DNA of 64,000 bases. Source: Pocillopora verrucosa. Taxonomy: Eukaryota > Cnidaria > Anthozoa > Scleractinia > Pocilloporidae. Where the stretch lies: contig NC_089323.1 in the NCBI RefSeq assembly GCF_036669915.1, forward strand, positions 18,945,127 through 19,009,126, given 5' to 3'. Shown in pieces: positions 57,001-64,000 of this stretch. The position numbers and the translations under genes are program-made. The notes under the pieces were generated by a model. That model was given only the letters and a program-made list of their open reading frames with translations. It ran no database searches and was not told where the DNA came from. The first letter of the stretch is position 1; each line of letters begins with the position of its first letter.

Positions 57001-57497
57001 ATTTGAAAATAAAACAAAACAAATAAATGTTCGTTCACAGCGTGTTATTAAAAAATTATGACTGTCCTCCACTTACTCCGTTGTGAAGATCATGCGAATA
57101 TATTCTGAGTATAAAAACGTTTACAGCAACATTCTTAGCAGGTCTAGGAGTTTGTTGGAGTAATTTTGTTTGTATTGACTTTAGTGGCTATTTGCTAAGA
57201 GATGTTGACCAACGTAGTTCAAGTAAATCCATAATAGCCTGTAAATAAAAATGTAATTGAGTTAATATCAAGTTAAACACTTACCACGGAAATCGACACA
57301 GAGAAACCCACAACTATCGTGAGCCATGTAGAGACAGTTTCTTCTTGTAAAGGTTTTTGAAGGCTTTTATCATCACAAAAAAATCCTCTGTGAGATGGTT
57401 CTATCGGGATGACATGGATCAACATCTCCGCAACACCCAGAGCGACAAGGCATACGAAATCCATGATCAAATGCCACTGAATTTTATGATTTCCCAT
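54032..57497 (-). CDS. phospholipid phosphatase (PAP2/LPP family) gene 3, canonical motifs
   Basis: Supported exons: 57497-57285, 55474-55274, 55016-54959, 54587-54411 and 54175-54032. Phases show a missing exon between the first two, with length 3n+2, as in the sister genes (122 and 104 nt); a 71-nt candidate at 56703-56633 fits by phase but not convincingly by sequence. The start ATG (MGNHKIQWH) was chosen because it aligns with the paralogue starts; the open frame upstream lacks another ATG. Motifs: HRGFFCDDKSLQKP, C1 as KVTVGRLRP, C2 as PSGH and C3 as SRIFDYWHHWGD, all intact, so this is the paralogue most likely to be an active membrane lipid phosphate phosphatase. The C-terminal tail is SSPPCPKCYPTDEVDF and ends NGDNQFPL. 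Confidence 0.88.
55554..55764. repeat. TTAACCC-type MITE copy in PLPP gene 3
   Basis: Starts TTAACCCTTTGCACG and ends GGATCAGAGGGTTAA with the family blocks GGAGAATTCATTCAACAATC, GCGATCATTTCCTTTAATTT and TGTGAGGAGAAATTAAGC in between. It lies just upstream (in gene sense) of the 55474-55274 exon. Confidence 0.75.
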
Positions 57498-60349
57498 TTT
57501 AAGAGGTTCAAGGTACTGCAAACACACGTGGAAAATTGAGAAATGAAACGAAATGGACCAATTTATCCTGTTACGTTTGCTTTATCTTTTCCGTTTCCGT
57601 TGAAGAGCCACTAGGACCAATGTTTACAATTAATCTAGACAAACGTCACATCATGAATATGCAAATCTACGACGAATCGTTTAACATTTCAATAGGGAAG
57701 TACTTACCAATATCTTACTGCCACCATTTTTTTAAAGCCCCTCGTTACTAGTTCTCAAGCTCTTCGCGGTATACGGCAGATTTGTACTCAGTCTCCCATC
57801 GTTGTTTTTCTTCTTTCTTTTGGCGTAGAGCTTAGTGGAACTAATGATCAATCGAAGAAATCTAATAATGCACATACAACTAAATTGTAACAAAAGGAAC
57901 GTCGAAGGATAGTTATAATGTTATTTACGATAAAATTTACCGTTAAAAATCACCAGTCCCAGCTAAGAGCGCGTCTGACTCCGCAGGACCCCTGAGAGTA
58001 AAAAAATGTTTTTTTAGGCAAACTAAGGCTAACCAATGATCTTGCTCTAATGTTCCCATGTGATGCAAGCTCATTTTACAGCTCTTCGAGCAATGGCGGT
58101 CTTCTTGAATTGTCTTCGCAATGAAAATTTCCTCTGCCAGTTAAAATGTGATTAATCTGTATCCCAAACTAGAAATAATTACGGCGTCGGCGTTGAAACT
58201 TCTCTTCATCAAATGAGGTCTTCTCAAAATTTTCTGAGCTACAACAGTCGCTGTTGATACATGTAAACAAAGCTTCCTCGATCTGAACGGTGTTGCGGTG
58301 AGGGAAAATTTAAGTAACTTAGCTACAGGCCCTACAGAAATGTAGTACTTCCTAATGAACTCATCGGTCTGAGATGGATCATTTCATATGAACTTATAAA
58401 AAAAATTGACCATCTTCAACATCTGAAACATTTTTAGCTTTCAGTAATACATAACCTTGTACCTTACTGGAGAGTAACACTACCCGGTTCTAATAAATGT
58501 ATGTTATTTCCTAGCGGAGAGGTTCATATAGTGAAATACTGTGAGCCAAGTCTGAACAAGGCAGTAGGCTGAAGGTAGCAATTTTTAAGCCTGAGGCTAC
58601 AGGTTTCACTGAACAGACCTTTCAGCTCGTAAATAACTTATATAATTATTCTTCTTTAAAGCTGATGAGGACATAAATACACAGAGCTGTCATTAGATGA
58701 AAGACAACTACAATTCTTTTGTAGTGAATAAAAAGGTTGCTTCCAGATAATGTGGTCTTAAATCAGCTGATATAGAAGCTAATATTTAATGGCATTGATG
58801 GCCAATTGGCTGACTACTAAATAAATATCTGGCAGTAGTGGGCTGCCTAAAAGTTATCAAGGGGCTAACACATTGAGTGATTGTTCACTGATAGTTGGTA
58901 GATGTCTCCCTTTTCAGTTAGATTTATGTACACTGATAATGCACTTTAGGAACAGGTGTCCTCTATATTCCTAGAGGGGAGGGATTTGGGATTCTTATCT
59001 CAGTCCTTTGGCCTTAACCCTTAAACTCCCAAGATCTCATTAGTAATTCTCCTTACTGTCTGCCCTACAGTTCTTGTGATGTAAGTTTGGAGTATTTGGT
59101 AGTGGATCAACTAATAATCCTCTAATTAAGATTTTTCTTTATTCTCAACATGTGTCTGCTTGATATTGTAAGGAGAAATTCTGTCTTGGTCACTCATGGG
59201 GTTAAAGGGTTAATGACAAGTCTGTCTTTCTAGGAAAGCACTCATTCGTGTACTCTTTATTTTTCCTTTTTACAATCCTAAACTGGATTTAACAAATAAT
59301 GTTTTGAATTTATTTTTGATAGAGTATTTCTGTCTTTTACCTCCAGAATACCTTTTCCAAATTTGTTCCAAAAATAAAAATGAAAATTATTGATAGGCTA
59401 ATAAATGAAGAATCATTACATCCCTCTAACTTAGAATGACTTTTCTTTATCTTCTACAATGAATAAGGGACATTCTTAGTTGGTCAATCACAATTTTAAT
59501 TTGTTTGCAGGACAGTTTACCATTTCATTCTCAGGATCTGAATATTAACTCTTGTTTACATAGCCTTTAAAATATTTCTTTTGGTGTCAGTTCTGAAACT
59601 TCAGAGTTGAGTAAACCATTATCCTCAGTCAATATTTTGATCAGCTCTCTTCTCTCTTTTTCTTCTCAATAAGTTAATAATATTGTGGGGAGAAACAGTA
59701 AAACTTCAGAGTTGAATAAAACTATAATCTTCAGTTGATATTTTGATCAGCTGTCTTCTTAAGTTATTGATATTGTAAGGAGAAGCAGCTGTTTAGTTTG
59801 CCCTGGGAGGGAAAGCTGGTTCAAGTATAGCTCAGATTTCTGCATGAAGATTACTCTTGTTCTCATGTTATTCTATTGCAAAAAATTGGAGAGATGCTCT
59901 CTTCACTAATTTTATATGTCTTTGATTAGATGACAGGGACTGTGAGGCACTGTGAGACAGGGACTGTGAGACTGACATGCTGATCAAGGTGAAAAGTATT
60001 TTTAAACAGGCGAGTAGGGAGTTGAATTAACATGTTGGTGGTTTTCTTCCATTTATATGATATTATCCATTATTTTGTCTATGGCAAGCTTTCTTAACAA
60101 GTAAGAAGCTTTGCAAGATGTAAAGGCTCCTGAAAATATTGAACAATGTTTACTCTTTGACTCCAAAGATCTAATGTCAATTATCTGCAGTTTGCCATGT
60201 TTTCCTAGGATTTCAGTGATGAAAATATGGTGTTAAATCAAACAACATCTCCTTGCTGATATTTTTCTTTCTTCTCAACACCTTTCTGCTAGAAAATCTA
60301 TTGTTATCCAGAGGAGAAATTCCATTTTGGTCTATGAGTTGTATTGCTG
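57498..60349. other. gene-free spacer between PLPP gene 3 and the fucosyltransferase-like gene
   Basis: Promoter region of PLPP gene 3 (57498 upward) and 3' flank of the next gene. Apart from the repeat at 59014-59213 and two weaker relatives (about 59630-59800 and 60150-60330, with GGAGAAATTC and GGAGAAGC blocks), no structure is evident. No open frame has recognisable features. Confidence 0.5.
59014..59213. repeat. second small repeat family, complete copy
   Basis: Starts TTAACCCTTAAACTCCCAAG and ends GGGGTTAAAGGGTTAA, with AGATCTCATTAGTAATTCTC, GGAGTATTTGGTAGTGGATC and TTGTAAGGAGAAATTCTGTC. This is the best-preserved relative of 2846-3056 and defines the ends of that family. Confidence 0.75.
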
Positions 60350-61881
60350 TCAGCTGGGTTTGTAATTATTGACCTTGTCCTCTTTGAGACATATTCTTGT
60401 GACTATCCAATTCTTCCGCTTGTAATTTATTTTTCTCTCAATAAATCCATCAACAATCCATTGTTGAAAAGTCCCAGAGCCAATTGTCAGTAAGTGTGAT
60501 CCCTCTATAAGAACATTCTTCTCTGTAAGTGCAACGACCCCACTGTCCATTATTAATGCATCTCCAAAACTTGGATTGTGCATTGTGGGTTTTAAAGTTT
60601 TCAACAAATATCTCCATATTTCTTTTATTTTCTTGGCGAATGAAATATTCTGTGATGTATATGTACGCAATGTGTCTGAGCCAAAACGTGTAAAATCAGA
60701 TGACAGAAAGACTCTCTTAATTTTATACTTTCGTTGAAGGTCTTTTACTTTTTCCATCAGCACTTCGACGCACCGTGACAGTCGATCGAATCCATACCAA
60801 AGAATTTGTCGTTCAGCTCGGATATGAATCGAAATATATTCCTCGCCAATTGTGTCGATGATTTTTTTCGCCAGTGAATTAACAAATTCGCTCGATCGCA
60901 AGGAGTAAACCAACTTCCGGCTTTCAATATTTACTTCTGGTTCGAAGTGGCATCTGTGTGTACCTATCCCTCGCCAGTGAATTATAGTAACACATTTGTC
61001 TTCTTTCAGGATTTTACTTTTGAATATTGAAGACTTTTATTTTTCGGCGTCTAAGCAAATTTGTCTCCCGGCGTGAAATTACCGATTCTATTGGAAAAAT
61101 TAAGACCGCTATCGATGAAATTGCAGTCACACCAGCCGGATTTTTTCAAAGCACTTTCGGTCTTTTGATAAATATCCGAGGATATTTTGTACCAACGTAC
61201 CATTTCTTCTTCCTTGCGATCGCTGTACATAAAATGGAGCAATGTTGTGTTTGTAACGCTTGATTGACATTCCCGTTTGAAAGTCTCTAGTTTAACCAAC
61301 GGGGCATAGCGAGATCTCTTGAGCAAATTTTTCATAAATGTCACATCAAAATACAGCGACATCGGATGAAATTTTCTGGTCTCCGACCGTCTTTGTCCGA
61401 ACCAACCGTCAGGCAAACCACACATCCTAGAATCGCGCACTAAAGGCTCTACGACTACACGACCAGTTTGCTTGGCCACCGCAGCCAGTTGTAGCAAATT
61501 TTCTGTAGTCTTTGTAAGTTGTTCGTAATGATGTAAAACAAAAAGGAATTTGAGATTTTGTTTCGATCCAGAATTAATAATTGGCGGAACACTCGAATTG
61601 TCATCTCGCGGAATATTCCTTAAAGAGACACTCTTCACCTTGTTAGACCGTGTCGTTGATAATTTTTTAGCGACAGTTTTGTTAAACCGTTTCAATGAAA
61701 GTAATCCGTTCAGTGATGGAAAATTCTTCCGAAAAACGCCAGGTGAATTTGAAGTTTTGTTGTCTTGTTCACGAAACAGATGATACATGATGAAAATACT
61801 GAAAATAACATAAGTCTTTACACCAAATGGAACAGTGCATCTCGACAAAAATGATCTTCGTCTTCTCACACACGGCCACAT
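60350..61881 (-). pseudogene. O-fucosyltransferase-like type II membrane enzyme, reading frame disrupted
   Basis: Single-exon coding region in two frames. Part 1 (ATG at 61881, to TAG at 61053-61051; 276 residues) has a basic N-terminus, one membrane segment (VKTYVIFSIFIMYHLF), a stem, then FLFVLHHYEQLTKTTENLL and VVVEPLVRDSRMCGLPDG. Part 2, in another frame (61036-60350), has CVTIIHWRGIGTHRCHFEP, YISIHIRAERQIL, RVFLSSDFTRFGSDTLR and GSHLLTIGSGTFQQWIV. Together they match the layout of invertebrate proteins usually annotated as GDP-fucose O-fucosyltransferase-like Golgi enzymes. A one-base frame change near 61055 and an in-frame TAA at 61039-61037 separate the parts, and no plausible intron spans the break. 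It is a recent pseudogene or an assembly error; the fucosyltransferase assignment itself is moderate. Confidence 0.6.
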
Positions 61882-63393
61882 AGAGACCAAAACTTGAAGA
61901 AGAAAAACGAAACAACCGCTTTATCGAGCACAAGTTTCTTTCAGCTCGCTATGAAGTCATATCTTCCTCTTTCCGTTCGTTGATCCTTGATCCTTGATAT
62001 TAAACACGAAACCGCGCTATAAATAGGTTAGCTCCGCCTCTTTGTTTCAGCTCAAATGTAGTAATCTCCCAATATGGCAACCAACGGTCCCATCATGAGC
62101 GAAACGGTCTGCATGGAAGAAACACTTTCAGTGTTTTTTTGTGTCCATAAATTAGAGGATATTGAGTATTGTTGACTCTCTTAATTGAGCTCATTTTGAT
62201 ATTAATTGGCACTAATTTATAGTTCGGCCGCTCAAAGCGCGATCTGCGGTTTACGAGACACTCGCACAGTTGTCTTTTCAAAATTCGCGCCGCGTAACTT
62301 CGGTTTATGTCCCAAGCCCCTATACACATTGGTTCTCCGAGCCTTCAGATTATTCCCAATGAAACTAGCGGATTCATGAAACACTCTATTCGTAATGCTT
62401 AATATTATCTGTGATAATTCTGTGACAAAAACCTCTAAAGTATGAATGATTTCGCAAGTAAGTGCTTCGTCCAGCAATATTTTCAATGTACGTTAACAAG
62501 AAGGCCACCTTTCTGTTTCCGTTTCGCATGCTACAAATCCGCAGTGAATATTTTTTCCATGACATGGTACTTTAATTGTTTTTGGCAGTTTCGAACAATT
62601 GCTCACGGCTGTTGACAGTTTGATGGAACGATAAAAAAATTCTTTTCAAATTTATGAAATATCTGCCGTCACCAGCTGCCTGCTCCGAATACTTTGATCA
62701 TGGCGAAAAATGACTTAATGGTGGACTTTATCACTCTTAGGGGTTAAGGGTTAAAATTGTTGCTGTGTAGGTTGTCATCACAGATAACCGCTGTCAATAG
62801 CCCCTATATTGGTACATTTGTTTTCCTTTTGAATAACCCACTGATTTTTTAATTGATCGATAGTCAATCGCGTGCTTTTCTTTAAACCCAAATCCAGTAA
62901 TATTATAACCTTTCCTGTCGAAATTTCCACACATATAACCACCAGATCGATAAATAAAGTATTCGCGTGCTATATCATTCAAGTTTTATCTTGGCTTTTA
63001 GTTAGTGGGGATGTTTTGTCTCCAAGAGAGCCTTGAGTGAAATGCCTTGGGGTAAAGATCTTAATCGGCTTTAAGATAATTGTATAACCGTGTATGATGA
63101 CACGTTCATATTCACGACAGTTGCCACCCCCAACAGTTTGCAGCTCCGAATTCGCCGCCTCCTCATTTGCAATCGCTTAAATCAGTTTTACAAATGAAAT
63201 TATCCAGTTTAACTTTAAAAATCTATTTGGTATCTGTCAAAGTTGTATAAAATATAATTTAATCGTCTGGAAGTATTCTGTGGGTCACCTTACAGGTTGA
63301 TTCCACCCTTCCTGGGAGGTGACTGATGGTACAAATACAATTAATCTGGTGATATAATCAGTTTATTGATTACAGTCAACTCTCTGCTAACGG
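61882..63393. other. gene-free right flank
   Basis: 5' flank of the fucosyltransferase-like gene. The open frames at 62093-62486 and 62794-62982 have no recognisable features. A GGGGTTAAGGGTTAA fragment at about 62738-62752 looks like an isolated end of the MITE family. Confidence 0.45.
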
Positions 63394-63934
63394 CACAGGC
63401 GGCCCAAGCTCCAGCTGTGAGATGATCCTCTTGCACAATAACAGTCACGGCGGAATCATAAGAGTTTGTATGAGAATATTTACGACCGCTCTAAGGAATA
63501 AAACAATACGTCAAATTCTCAATGAAATAAGGCACCTTACTCTCACAGCGTATCACTTTTTATCTGACCGTTTACTTTGATGAAAAGAACCCATTGGAGC
63601 GAGTTGTCCATTTCAAGGTTTTCAACTTACATAATTAAAGCCCTTTTCTTATGTACGGTGAAAATCTCGAAATGGACAACTCGCTCAAATGGGTTCTTTT
63701 CATCAACAGAAAGCGCATCAGATAAACAAGTGATAAACGCTGTGGAACGTAAGGTGAGGGTATTTTTAGTTGAGAATTTTGACGTATTTGTTTTTATTCC
63801 TTGAGAAGTGGTCGTTAAAATATGTTTTCCCCCATATACAAACTCTATAATTCCGCGCTATGATCTGTAATATTGTGTATCAAGAGTGATCATCTCACAA
63901 GTGCTTGGAGCTTGGGCCGCCTGTGCTAACGGAC
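63394..63934. mobile_element. long foldback element with TAACG target duplication
   Basis: The left arm begins GCACAGGCGGCCCAAGCTCC and the right arm ends GGAGCTTGGGCCGCCTGTGC, its exact complement; the arms continue with GTGAGATGATC/GATCATCTCAC, TATGAGAATATT-like blocks and TTGATGAAAAGAACCCATT/AATGGGTTCTTTTCATC in the centre. CTAACGG occurs immediately at both ends, consistent with a target-site duplication. No transposase. The ORF at 63577-63804 is in the arm and is not a gene. Confidence 0.8.
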
Positions 63935-64000
63935 ACTCTTTGCAAGCGAATAGCTTTTACTTAGGAAACTTTTTTTTCTCAATTCCCCGTTTTACCTTTC

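Noticed and set aside
57170..57240. Alternative second exon of PLPP gene 3 just after exon 1
   Set aside because: It would require an intron of only about 44 nt and runs into an in-frame TAG.

Overview
The window looks like nuclear DNA of an anthozoan cnidarian, most likely a reef coral. It is AT-rich, its genes have short exons and GT-AG introns, it is crowded with small terminal-inverted-repeat and foldback elements, and it carries exon-per-domain SUEL (L-rhamnose/D-galactoside-binding) lectin genes. The species assignment is inference. Every gene I can support is on the minus strand, so the window reads biologically from right to left.

Layout. 1-150: one exon of an unidentified gene running off the left edge. 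1118-6114: phospholipid phosphatase (PLPP/LPP, PAP2 superfamily) gene 1. 7749-30022: a tandem triplication of a lectin unit. Unit A (about 7749-17732) holds a six-domain SUEL lectin, unit B (18866-25730) a deleted lectin pseudogene, and unit C (26308-30022) a two-domain lectin; units A/B and B/C are separated by related foldback elements. 31907-33888: a more diverged two-domain SUEL lectin. 36594-40456: a complete single-domain hexokinase. 40457-46230: repeats without a recognisable gene. 46231-51540: PLPP gene 2. 54032-57497: PLPP gene 3. 60350-61881: an O-fucosyltransferase-like gene broken by a frameshift and a stop codon. 61882-64000: gene-free, with a long foldback element.

Functional reading. 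The lectins have signal peptides and no membrane anchor, so they should be secreted glycan-binding proteins; in corals this family is discussed for microbe and symbiont recognition and mucus functions. The three PLPP genes share one intron-exon plan, so they are a local paralogue family now split apart by the lectin and hexokinase genes. They differ in the catalytic C2 motif: PSGH in gene 3, PSAH in gene 1 and PSGQ in gene 2, which suggests that gene 2 at least may be catalytically inactive. Hexokinase and PLPP are metabolic and lipid-signalling genes with no evident functional tie to the lectins.

The most notable structural signals are: (i) the near-identical domain exons of lectin A, two of whose 90-nt introns are stop-free and in frame; (ii) the terminal lectin exons, which gain their last cysteine by reading through what is a splice donor in the internal exons; (iii) unit junctions and breakpoints that coincide with transposon ends; and (iv) three roughly 180-bp palindromes, each carrying two opposed hammerhead-ribozyme-like cores.
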